Shown here one piece after another: positions 43,666 to 51,820 of a DNA stretch of 64,000 nucleotides. The stretch comes from GCA-2683825 sp965662355. GTDB taxonomy: Bacteria > Planctomycetota > UBA1135 > GCA-002686595. The notes below the pieces were generated by a model. That model had not been told where the DNA came from. It searched no databases and saw nothing but the letters and a program-made list of their open reading frames with translations. The translations under genes and the position numbers were made by a program. The stretch lies in NCBI GenBank assembly GCA_965662355.1, contig CBFIHP010000002.1, forward strand, positions 368,043 through 432,042, written 5' to 3'. Within the stretch, counting starts at the first letter, position 1. Each line of letters begins with the position of its first letter.

Positions 43666-44244
43666 TCAGGGGCGAAGCGGTTGGCGAGCGAAGTGGTAGA
43701 AGAGCCCGAGGCTGGTGAATCCATCTTCATATTGGCCCCGAACCAAACGATCACGGATGGTTTCTTTGCCGTGGACCTGAACGATGAAGCGCTCCGAGGG
43801 GTCGGGGTCGGGGGCTTCGATCTGCTCGCAGTCGTAGGCGATGAAGATGGTCGCCATATGGGCACTGATACCGTTCGTCGGATAGAAGCTTGCGACCCGC
43901 TCGAGGCTCCCCGGGCGATAGCCCGTTTCCTCTCGGAGTTCACGCAGCGCGGCCTCTTCCTCCGTCTCGCCCGCGTCGATGCGGCCCGCGGGGATCTCCC
44001 AGTGGGTCTTGCCGTGGGGGTGGCGAAATTGCCACAGCATGACGATCGAACCATCCGCGAGGACGGGCACGATGACCACGGCGTTCGGGACCTCGAAGAC
44101 GTGGTATTCCCGCAGCGTCTCCGGCGCCAACTCCAGGACGTCCCGGCGTAGGGCGCACCAGTAGGAGTCGTAGACCACTGCCGTGGAGCGCACGGGGAAG
44201 GGCTCGAAGGGCGGCGGATCCGCATCCTCGAGCGGAGGATTCAT
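43666..44244 (-). CDS. Nudix hydrolase (ADP-sugar pyrophosphatase-like)
   Basis: 192 residues from the ATG at 44244, overlapping the upstream stop as ATGA. The Nudix box runs from GRIDAGETEEEA to LRELREETGY and has every catalytic glutamate. It is preceded by VIVPVLADGSIVMLWQFRHP, as in ADP-ribose or GDP-mannose pyrophosphatases. These enzymes hydrolyse nucleoside diphosphates linked to another group; the exact substrate is undetermined. Translational coupling to the pyruvate dehydrogenase gene is clear from the overlap, but the metabolic logic is not. Confidence 0.92.
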   Translation of the reverse strand: MNPPLEDADPPPFEPFPVRSTAVVYDSYWCALRRDVLELAPETLREYHVFEVPNAVVIVPVLADGSIVMLWQFRHPHGKTHWEIPAGRIDAGETEEEAALRELREETGYRPGSLERVASFYPTNGISAHMATIFIAYDCEQIEAPDPDPSERFIVQVHGKETIRDRLVRGQYEDGFTSLGLFYHFARQPLRP

Positions 44245-47084
44245 TCCTGGCCCTCGCCTACTGACGCGGGCCACAGCTCACGCCAATCGACCCGCCGATG
44301 CGTGGCCTCTCCGTTCATGTTCTGCAGGAGATTGGGGGAGACCTGTAGGGATTCGAGGGCCGTCTCGGAGAGTACCTTGCCGACGGCGTCGACGATGGCC
44401 TCGGCGTGAAGATCCTGATAGCGGAAGACCTGATCCGGTCGGCCGCACTTGCTGAAGCGGCGCACCGCCAGGGTGACCTGCTTGACGCCTACGACCGAAC
44501 CGATGTTGTCGACGAGTCCGGCCTCGCCATCACAAACAGCCACACAAGGAACGCGGCGACCGGCGAGACTGACCAGCCCGGCCGCGTTGTCGCCCGCGCC
44601 GTGCACGGCATGTAGATCGCCGTTGACGTTCAGGTTCTCGCGCAGGTGTCGGTACTGCGTCTGTTCTCCGAGGATGCCGAGCAGCAGCTCGGGGGATGAG
44701 ATGACGATCACGTTGGCGAAGATGCCGCGCTCTTGCAACGTGCGCGAAGCCTCCAGGGCCTCGGTCGTGGGGGAGCCCATCGAGAAGATGTTCACGACGT
44801 TGTCGCCCGGCTCGTAGCCTTCATAACCGCGCCAGTCGATCAGGAAGTAGGCGCCCTCGAGCACGTCCTGGCGCAGCGCGGTGAGGATCCGTTCGTCGCT
44901 GTGCGGAGCCACGGTGGACTCGTCGATCGCGGGGCCCCAGTCGGCTCCGGCACCTCGCGGTTTCAAGGCCGCTCCGGCCGGCAGGCCGTCCTTGAAACGG
45001 GCTTGCGTGCGCAGGTGGTCGAGCAACAGGTTTTGCTGGATAGCGCGCGTGACGGCGCGGATGAGAACACCTCGACGCCCATTGTTCTCGTCCAGCATGT
45101 GGCGGCGAATCGCGTCGGAGAGAATCCAGTCCATCTCGATCGCGAAGAAGGGCTCCCACGTGATCAGATTCGGGATCTGGATGTCGGACTTCCAGCTGTG
45201 CTGGGCGCCCTCCGGGGACAAGGTCACGCCAGAGGGCGTGCCGATAATCACGAACTCACCACCCCAGTACAGGTTGTAGTAGAGCTGGTCGAGGGCGCGC
45301 TTCACGAAGAAGTCGTACACCGTCATGATCGGGAAGCTCGGGTTGCCCGTGTAGTGGGCCATCTTCCCGAACGAGCCGGCCGCCGACATGCAGTTGGCTT
45401 CCGCGATCTCGAATCGAATGTGTCTCGTCCAGGGCTCGGAGTGCGACATCAACTCGGGGTGGCGGGCTTTGAATTCGGACCGCTCCTGTTCCTCGGGTGA
45501 GCCGGGTCCGTAAACGCGACGGTCGAGAACCGGGGCAATGTTGGTCGAGGTGCCGACATCGGGTGACAGGGTCAAGACGAAATCAGCCACGGAAGCCCAG
45601 CGCTTCTCGTCGGGGGTCAGGGGCTTTTTCTTTGCGCCCCCGATGCTCGGGCCTTCCTCGTCCGCAGTCGAGATGCGCACCAGCTTGGCGGCGATCTGGC
45701 CCCACATCCACTGTGTATGGACGCTCGGGTACAGGGATAGATCGATATCGATCGTGTCCGGGAGTCCGCCGGCCTGTTCGACGGCTTCGCGTGCGGCCTG
45801 GCGCTTCTCGCGACGCTTGATTCGCGAGGCGATGATCTTCTTGCGGAAGAACTGTCCGCGCTTGGCCAGATACGCGCCTTCCTCGGAGTCGTCAGCGAAG
45901 AGCTCGAAGGGGTCGTTCTTCGTCACCCCGCCGCGCTCGAGGATGGCTTCGACTTCCTGTTCGCTGGGGAGTGAGGAATGGTTCGAGGGATCCGCGTAGC
46001 ATTTCATGCCCCAGCCCTTGATCGTATGTACGACCAGTAGGTACGGCACGGCCGGGTCCTCTTTCGCCTTGGCCAGGGCCGTGACGAGCTTCTCCATGTC
46101 GTGCCCGCCGACATCGCCGAAGGCCCGGAGCACTTCCTCGTCCGAGAGGTTCTTCAGGAAGCGGTAGGCTTCCTTCGAATGTTGCTTCGCGAGCGTGCGG
46201 CAGACCAGGGCGTCGTGCTTGAACAGTGCCAGCTGGTACTCGTAGTCCGAGAGTACGTCCTCGAACAACGCGCGTAGGGAATCGCCTCCCGGGCGCGCGA
46301 ACAGCTGGTCACGGAACGATCCGTGGCGAATTTGCATCACCCGCCACCCGTTGGCCAGGGCGGTGCGCTCGATGCGGTCGCAATCCCGTGAGTGCAGGTG
46401 CTTGGAGTTGGGAATGCGCGTGCCGTCGAGGTTCTGACGGTTGTAGTCGATGATCCACGTGACGTTGCCGAGCAGGCGCTCCGACACATCGGGCATGGCT
46501 TCGAGCAACGACCCCTCGCGGAACTCCGAGTCGCCGATCAGCGACCAGAAGTGGGAGTTGGGAACCTCCATGCCGTGGTCGGCCATGTAGCGGTGCGCCA
46601 GAGCCAGGTACACCGAGACGACCGGCGGAATGCCGACCGAGCCCGAGGGCAAGTAGTGGAACGAGTCCGGATCGCTACGCGCGTGGTAGCTCTGGAAGAC
46701 GTCGGTCTGGCCCGGTTCGGGGAACTTGCGCAGCCGGCTCATCACCGCCTTGGCTTCCTCCGAGGTGAACCAGGTGCCCTCGTCCGTACTGTCTTCGTGA
46801 CGGAAGAGCCCGAGCAGGTGCTGGTAGGCGTGATCCATCGGTGCCGCATGGGGCTTGCAGCACACATAGTCGACGGGCTCACGAACCGCGAGATGCAGGG
46901 CCCCCAGGATATGCAGGGAACTGGCGCACGCAGCGGGGTGCCCGCCTACCTTGGGATCCCCCGGACGCTTGCCGTCGCGGTGGTTGGCTTCCCAGATCAT
47001 GCGAACCATCTGGGCGAAGGCTCGGTCGGCGATTCGGCTCAGCATTGCCGTATCTACGGTCTGCATCGTGGCGGTCGGACTCAT
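44241..47084 (-). CDS. aceE: Pyruvate dehydrogenase E1 component, homodimeric type
   Basis: 947 residues from the ATG at 47084. This thiamine diphosphate enzyme decarboxylates pyruvate and transfers acetyl to lipoyl-E2. The TPP site appears as IGDSEFREGSLLEA with NVTWIIDYNRQNLDG, the AceE counterpart of GDG...N-x-Q. GHDMEKLVTALAKA, HTIKGWGMKCYAD and the C-terminal transketolase segments are typical of AceE rather than the alpha/beta form. No E2 or E3 gene is adjacent. A downstream ATG at residue 7 is an alternative start. An extension of the frame to 47267 contains a tandem repeat and looks non-coding. Confidence 0.9.
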   Translation of the reverse strand: MSPTATMQTVDTAMLSRIADRAFAQMVRMIWEANHRDGKRPGDPKVGGHPAACASSLHILGALHLAVREPVDYVCCKPHAAPMDHAYQHLLGLFRHEDSTDEGTWFTSEEAKAVMSRLRKFPEPGQTDVFQSYHARSDPDSFHYLPSGSVGIPPVVSVYLALAHRYMADHGMEVPNSHFWSLIGDSEFREGSLLEAMPDVSERLLGNVTWIIDYNRQNLDGTRIPNSKHLHSRDCDRIERTALANGWRVMQIRHGSFRDQLFARPGGDSLRALFEDVLSDYEYQLALFKHDALVCRTLAKQHSKEAYRFLKNLSDEEVLRAFGDVGGHDMEKLVTALAKAKEDPAVPYLLVVHTIKGWGMKCYADPSNHSSLPSEQEVEAILERGGVTKNDPFELFADDSEEGAYLAKRGQFFRKKIIASRIKRREKRQAAREAVEQAGGLPDTIDIDLSLYPSVHTQWMWGQIAAKLVRISTADEEGPSIGGAKKKPLTPDEKRWASVADFVLTLSPDVGTSTNIAPVLDRRVYGPGSPEEQERSEFKARHPELMSHSEPWTRHIRFEIAEANCMSAAGSFGKMAHYTGNPSFPIMTVYDFFVKRALDQLYYNLYWGGEFVIIGTPSGVTLSPEGAQHSWKSDIQIPNLITWEPFFAIEMDWILSDAIRRHMLDENNGRRGVLIRAVTRAIQQNLLLDHLRTQARFKDGLPAGAALKPRGAGADWGPAIDESTVAPHSDERILTALRQDVLEGAYFLIDWRGYEGYEPGDNVVNIFSMGSPTTEALEASRTLQERGIFANVIVISSPELLLGILGEQTQYRHLRENLNVNGDLHAVHGAGDNAAGLVSLAGRRVPCVAVCDGEAGLVDNIGSVVGVKQVTLAVRRFSKCGRPDQVFRYQDLHAEAIVDAVGKVLSETALESLQVSPNLLQNMNGEATHRRVDWRELWPASVGEGQE

Positions 47085-47535
47085 GTTGATTTGCGGGTTC
47101 CGGAGAGGCGATGGAAGGGGCCCGTTCCGGGGTGAGGCGGGGCCAGCGAAGCTCCAGGAGGACTTCAGCCAGGAGGACTTCAGAAGGGAGCGGAGTGCCG
47201 GCCAAGGACGTCTGCTTTCCCCGACGGAGGATGGAGGTCGGGATGCAGAGGAGGGTCGTGGAGGCAATAACTACGAAAGGTAGATTCGGTGATCCTAGCG
47301 AAACGATCGGCCGAACCCGATTCCCATTAACCCATATCTCCCCCCCGTTTACAGCTTCTTTGGCCCATCTCGGGCATTCCCGGCCCGGAAGGCCCTGAAT
47401 TCGTGGGCGCGCGATCCCCCCGAGGCCGTGGTTCCTAATTCGAGGGTATCGAGACAGGGCCACCCGAGATCCTTGCAAGAACGTCGAGATCGGTTGTGAA
47501 GAGCGGAGGGCAGAGCGCGTAGGCTCCCCACAGCA
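47085..47535. other. Divergent intergenic region, no gene seen
   Basis: 451 bp between the divergent aceE and SPFH genes. It holds a perfect 15-bp tandem duplication (47154-47183) and a run of C (47341-47347). A TAGGCT at 47520-47525, close to the ATG at 47536, is a possible -10, but its best -35 (TTGTGA) is spaced 20 bp away. No coding frame, RNA gene or convincing terminator was found. Confidence 0.5.
47154..47183. repeat. Perfect 15-bp tandem duplication upstream of aceE
   Basis: CCAGGAGGACTTCAG occurs twice without spacer. It would encode WLKSS-type repeats if the aceE frame extended this far, which I doubt. Confidence 0.9.
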
Positions 47536-48720
47536 ATGACAAATCCAGAAGATCCTGTTCCCTCCTCATGGCCCCCTCCCAAGTCCCCGAAGTCGCCGAG
47601 GAGATCGCCGCTGGATCGGGTTCCGCCCCAGGGCATCGCTCTCATCGTGCTCTTCGTCTTCGCCCTGGCCCTGACCGGGGTGCTGGCCATCACGGGTCGG
47701 CTAGGTGTAGCCCAGATCGCCCACGACCAGGTCGCCGTGCTCGTCAACTACATGAACGGCAGCAAGGAGGTGATCACCAGTCCTGGTTACAAGGTCTACC
47801 TGCCCTTCGTGCGGGAGATATTCCTCTTGGACCGCTCCTCCCAGCAGTTTCTCATGAAGGGAGATAACTTCCTTCACGAGAACCACGTCCCGAAGCTGAC
47901 CGTGCGTGCCAACGATGGTTCCAACTTCTGGTTCGAAGAGCTGACCATCCTCTACGAGCTGGTTCCCGGTGAAGCCCATCGCCTGCTCGAGGACTCGGGG
48001 CCCGGGGACGCTTTCAAGAAGAACTGGATCAAGGCCTATGCGCGCTCGGTTCTCCGGGATGAATTCGGCAGGTACTCCGCGGTGGAGGCAGCCGATCCCG
48101 CGCAGTACACGAGTGCCGCCGTCGCCTCCCGAGATCGCTTGAACGGGTTGTTGGAAGAACATGGTCTCCGGGTGACACGCATCATCACGCCGAAGCCCAA
48201 GTTCGACAACGAATACGAACTGGCCATCGAGAATCGCAAGGAAGCCGACCAGGACGTGCAGCGCCTGCGCGCGAAGGAAGAACAGCTCGAACAGGAACGC
48301 GAACAGCGGCTTGCAACGGTCCTCAAGGAAAAGGAGATCGAGATGCAGGGCCTGACCGGGGACCTGCGCAAAGCGCTCCTGGCCGCCGAGGAGCAGGGGA
48401 TCAGTGTGGAGCGTTCGGCCGACGCTTACGCCATCGCCCAGCTCAAGGACGGCGAGGGACAGCTGGCCGAGATGACCGCCATGGCCCGTGGCCTCGAAGC
48501 CAAGTACTCCAAAGAGGCCGAGGGCCTCGCGAGTCGCGCAAAAGCACTCGAGGAGCGCGGCCGGGTCGTCGTTCGGGAGGCTCTGATCGAGAAGCTCTTG
48601 AACGTGAGGTTCACCATGATTCCCTACAGCCGGGACCCCGAACCTCGGCGTCTGGAACACGTTCAGTTTTCCGAGGCGGCTGCTCGCCTGGACGAATCCG
48701 CCATTGATGGAGGACGCTAG
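47536..48720 (+). CDS. SPFH/prohibitin-family membrane protein (HflK/flotillin-like), first of a pair
   Basis: 394 residues. A Pro-rich cytoplasmic N-terminus is followed by a membrane helix (IALIVLFVFALALTGVLAI). The SPFH domain covers ~60-230 (VAVLVNYMNGSKEVITSPGYKVYLPFV, KLTVRANDGSNFWFEELTILYEL). A long Glu/Arg-rich coiled coil follows (~230-340, EQLEQEREQRLATVLKEKEIE). SPFH proteins assemble membrane cages that shelter proteases or organise microdomains. It is two bases from a second SPFH gene, the arrangement of HflK/HflC, but no FtsH is nearby. Confidence 0.85.
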   Translation: MTNPEDPVPSSWPPPKSPKSPRRSPLDRVPPQGIALIVLFVFALALTGVLAITGRLGVAQIAHDQVAVLVNYMNGSKEVITSPGYKVYLPFVREIFLLDRSSQQFLMKGDNFLHENHVPKLTVRANDGSNFWFEELTILYELVPGEAHRLLEDSGPGDAFKKNWIKAYARSVLRDEFGRYSAVEAADPAQYTSAAVASRDRLNGLLEEHGLRVTRIITPKPKFDNEYELAIENRKEADQDVQRLRAKEEQLEQEREQRLATVLKEKEIEMQGLTGDLRKALLAAEEQGISVERSADAYAIAQLKDGEGQLAEMTAMARGLEAKYSKEAEGLASRAKALEERGRVVVREALIEKLLNVRFTMIPYSRDPEPRRLEHVQFSEAAARLDESAIDGGR

Positions 48721-48722
48721 AC

Positions 48723-49796
48723 ATGCGAATGCTCAAGATCACCATTGTCGTCGTACTCCTGTTCTTCTTCTGCCTGGCCTCCGCGGCCCTTCTGGTCGAA
48801 ACCGTGCCGCCCTCCAGGATCGGTGTGAAGCAGAATCAGTGGAGTGGCCAAGGCGTCATCTCCGAGGACTTCGACACCGGCTTCCATCTTGGAATCGCCG
48901 GTCTCCACAAGTGGTACAAGCTGGATCGCCGGACCCACTTCCTGACCTTCGCGGATTCCCATTCCCGTCGCTCCTTCGGGCAGGAGTATCCTTCCCTCGA
49001 AATTCGTACGAGCGACGGCAACCCGACGACCCTGGACGTCACCGTTACCTATCGCATCAAGCCGGGTGAGGCGCATCTTCTGGTCGCGAGCGGACTGTAC
49101 GGGGTCTACACCGATCGAGTGCAGCAAACAGTGCAGGGGGTTCTGCGCGAGGAGCTGGCCGAGTTGAGTTCCGAGGAATTCTATTCCTCCGATCTGCGGA
49201 TGAAGCGCGCTCAGGATGCGCTCCCCAAGTTGCGCGAGAACCTCGCCGATCTGCACGTCGAACCCCAGGATATTCTCATCCGTGCCGTACGTTTCCAGTC
49301 CGGCTACGAGGAGCGGTTGCAGGAAAAGCAGTTGACCTATCAACGCAAGCTGCTTGCGACCGCGCTGCGCAAGGTCGAGGAGCAGATGCAGCGCACCGGC
49401 ACCATGGAAAAGGAGATCGAGGCTGCCGAGAAGGAGCGACGTGGTGAGTGGGACAAGAAACTCCAGACGGTTCGCTCCAACAACGAGGTTGCCATCGCCG
49501 AGATCCGGGGGGAGGCGGAGAAGTACGCAAAGAAGATCGCTGCGAACGCCGACGCTGACTGGGAGACCATGATCGCGGACGGAAAGCTGGCCATCGACAA
49601 GGCGGAAGCCCTCCGCAACGAGTTGCGAAACAAGGCCCTGGATACGATTGGTGGCTCGATCCTTCTCGCTCAAAAGGCAGCGGAGAACCTCAATATCGAG
49701 CATGTGACGCTGAATTCGAACGACCCCTCGGTGCCGACGGTGATCGATATCCCGGCCCTGGTCGAACTCTTGGTGGGGGACTCGTCCGACAAATGA
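48723..49796 (+). CDS. SPFH/prohibitin-family membrane protein, second of a pair
   Basis: 357 residues. An N-terminal anchor (ITIVVVLLFFFCLASAALLV) is followed by an SPFH domain (PSRIGVKQNQWSGQGVISEDFDTGFHL, NPTTLDVTVTYRIKPGEAHLL) and a coiled coil (~200-300). The C-terminal ENLNIEHVTLNSNDPSVPTV segment follows. With the gene two bases upstream it probably forms a hetero-oligomeric ring, as HflKC or prohibitins do. The substrate or associated protease is unknown. Confidence 0.85.
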   Translation: MRMLKITIVVVLLFFFCLASAALLVETVPPSRIGVKQNQWSGQGVISEDFDTGFHLGIAGLHKWYKLDRRTHFLTFADSHSRRSFGQEYPSLEIRTSDGNPTTLDVTVTYRIKPGEAHLLVASGLYGVYTDRVQQTVQGVLREELAELSSEEFYSSDLRMKRAQDALPKLRENLADLHVEPQDILIRAVRFQSGYEERLQEKQLTYQRKLLATALRKVEEQMQRTGTMEKEIEAAEKERRGEWDKKLQTVRSNNEVAIAEIRGEAEKYAKKIAANADADWETMIADGKLAIDKAEALRNELRNKALDTIGGSILLAQKAAENLNIEHVTLNSNDPSVPTVIDIPALVELLVGDSSDK

Positions 49797-49893
49797 CAGG
49801 TGCCGGCGCCGTACTTCTGGGAATCCAGGACGGGCTTGTGGGAATCCCAGACGCCGGCACGGCTTCCGTTCAAGGTGCCCGTCGCCAGGGCCG

Positions 49894-50682
49894 ATGGAGA
49901 CCGCTGTGGAAGCCCTGCGCGAACGCCCCAAGTGCCCTACGGGACAGACAGTTGTCGCTGCTCGAGCGGCCCCCGCGCCCTTCGAGCCCGACCCCGCGAT
50001 CCCCTGGGAGCGTCCCCACGCCGAGTGGGAGATCCTCGCTCCGAAGAGTCGGTACGCGCGTCGTTATCGCACGCCGTTCTTGTACGGGGTAACGCTCTTG
50101 CTCTTGCCCTTCGCACTGCTCGCCGGCTTGCCCGTGGCCCTGGTTAACTTCTTCGTCCACGGCAGCCTGCGTCGCATCCTGTTTACCCAGGAGCGCATCG
50201 GCCTGCGGGGCCGGCCGTTCACGATCTACAAGTTCCGCACCATGCGCGGCAAGGACGGCGCCCCGGAATCCGAACGCGTCACCAGTTTCGGGCGCTTCCT
50301 GCGCAACACGCATCTGGATGAGCTGCCCCAGTTCATCAACGTGTTGCTCGGGGACATGTGCTTGATCGGACCGCGCCCGGAGATGAGTAAGATCGAAGGC
50401 TGGGCGGCAGAAGCATTACCGCGTTTCTCGGAGCGTTTGGTGCTGCGGCCCGGAATCACCGGGTGGGCGCAGATAACACAAGGGTATGCGGCGGACGGAG
50501 ATGGCGAGGCGTATCAGCGCAAGCTGACGATGAACCGCGTGTATCGATCGCGGCTGAAGTGGAGGACGGATGTCGCGATCTTGGTCCGGACGGTGATGTG
50601 GATGGCCTTGCGGAGGGGTTGGCGCCCGCGGGAGTTCTTTGCTGGCTCCAAGCCGAAGGCGAAGTTGAACCAGGCGGCTTAG
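49894..50682 (+). CDS. Bacterial sugar transferase (polyprenyl-phosphate glycosyl-1-phosphate transferase)
   Basis: 262 residues. A membrane segment (GVTLLLLPFALLAGLPVALV) precedes the conserved cytoplasmic catalytic domain: LFTQERIGLRGRPFTIYKFRTM, RFLRNTHLDELPQFINVLLGDM, IGPRPEM and LRPGITGWAQI. It is the short, monotopic form with the catalytic Asp-Glu in HLDELPQ. It starts exopolysaccharide or O-antigen repeat synthesis by transferring sugar phosphate to undecaprenyl phosphate. The convergent genes downstream are also polysaccharide-type, so a small locus is likely. Confidence 0.9.
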   Translation: METAVEALRERPKCPTGQTVVAARAAPAPFEPDPAIPWERPHAEWEILAPKSRYARRYRTPFLYGVTLLLLPFALLAGLPVALVNFFVHGSLRRILFTQERIGLRGRPFTIYKFRTMRGKDGAPESERVTSFGRFLRNTHLDELPQFINVLLGDMCLIGPRPEMSKIEGWAAEALPRFSERLVLRPGITGWAQITQGYAADGDGEAYQRKLTMNRVYRSRLKWRTDVAILVRTVMWMALRRGWRPREFFAGSKPKAKLNQAA

Positions 50683-50698
50683 GGATCGAGTCGACTCG

Positions 50699-51820
50699 CT
50701 ACCCGATACCTGCACTGGCCTTCTCGATCCGCTCCAGATATCCCTCCACCATCGCCCCAAAGGAAAAGCTTTCCGTCACACGCTCCTGGTTCGCCCGCCC
50801 GAGCGCCCCCCGATCCGCCTCCAGGACCCGCGTAATCCCCTCTGCCAGGCCCTGCGCACTCAACGGGGTCACGAACCCGGCCTGAGCTTCCGGGAGGATA
50901 CGGGGCACGTCACCCACCTTCGTCGAGACGACGGGCAAGCCCGCGGCCATGGCCTCCAAGAGGGCGACCGGCATCTGCTCGGTATCCGAGGACAGGGTGA
51001 ACACATTCATGGCGCGGTAGTCGCCGGCGGTTTCCTCGCGATGGCCGACGAGATGCACACGATCGGCGAGGCCCAGGCGTTCGCGCGCTTCCTCGACGGG
51101 GCCACGCTCGGGCCCATCGCCCAGCATCAACACGTGGAGTTCCGGATCCCCCTGGGTCCGCGTGCGTTCGACCAGGGATAGGGCCTCGATCAAGCGCACG
51201 GGATTCTTCTCGCCACGTAGATGCCCCACACTACCCAGCACGAGGGCGTCCTCGGGGATACCGATCTCGCGTCGGCGCTCCAGGTTGCCGTCCGCACTCG
51301 GGAAGTCCGACACCTCGATCCCGTTCGGGATCCAGTGCACGCGTTTCCCCTCGAGACGCCAGAGCTTCGTGGCGATCTCGAAGAGCGTGTGCGAAGGCAC
51401 GATGACATCGAGGCCCCTCAGCACCCACCTGCGCGTCCAGATGCGGCGCTTCTTGAAACCCGCGAGCTCGTCGGGGCGAAAGCCGTCTTCGTGGTGCAGA
51501 ATCGGCAATCTGGAGAGCGTACGCCCGGCCATCACGGCTTCGATCGCCCCCCAGTTGTACGTCAAGAGCAAATCGGGCGCCTGTTCGCGAAGAAGCCCGC
51601 GCAGCTCGCGGACCATCCTCCAGGTGCCCGATGCTTTCGGTCGTGACAAGACCTCGCAATCGAGACTCTGCGGCAAGAGCTCGCGCGCCTCGGTTCGTCC
51701 GTCCATGGGGACGATCGTGTGTCGAAAACGATCTCCGAAGGCGCTCAAGAGGCGCGCCGTGCGGACCTGTGGCCCTCCGGCGACGAAGGTCGAAAAGACG
51801 TGCAGGAGGTGCGGCTTCAC
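50699..51820 (-). CDS. Glycosyltransferase family 4 (GT-B fold)
   Basis: 373 residues. The N-terminal Rossmann half opens HLLHVFSTFVAGGPQVRTARLL. The C-terminal half carries LVLGSVGHLRGEKNPVRLIEA and the nucleotide-sugar E-x7-E motif EQMPVALLEAMAAGLPVVS. It adds a sugar to a lipid-linked or protein acceptor; donor unknown. The start overlaps the stop of the upstream oxidoreductase-SDR gene by 4 bp, so the two are translated together. Confidence 0.9.
   Translation of the reverse strand: MKPHLLHVFSTFVAGGPQVRTARLLSAFGDRFRHTIVPMDGRTEARELLPQSLDCEVLSRPKASGTWRMVRELRGLLREQAPDLLLTYNWGAIEAVMAGRTLSRLPILHHEDGFRPDELAGFKKRRIWTRRWVLRGLDVIVPSHTLFEIATKLWRLEGKRVHWIPNGIEVSDFPSADGNLERRREIGIPEDALVLGSVGHLRGEKNPVRLIEALSLVERTRTQGDPELHVLMLGDGPERGPVEEARERLGLADRVHLVGHREETAGDYRAMNVFTLSSDTEQMPVALLEAMAAGLPVVSTKVGDVPRILPEAQAGFVTPLSAQGLAEGITRVLEADRGALGRANQERVTESFSFGAMVEGYLERIEKASAGIG

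Noticed and set aside
47085..47267. N-terminal extension of pyruvate dehydrogenase E1
   Set aside because: Low-complexity Ser/Arg/Pro-rich translation containing a tandem DNA repeat; family similarity begins after the ATG at 47084.
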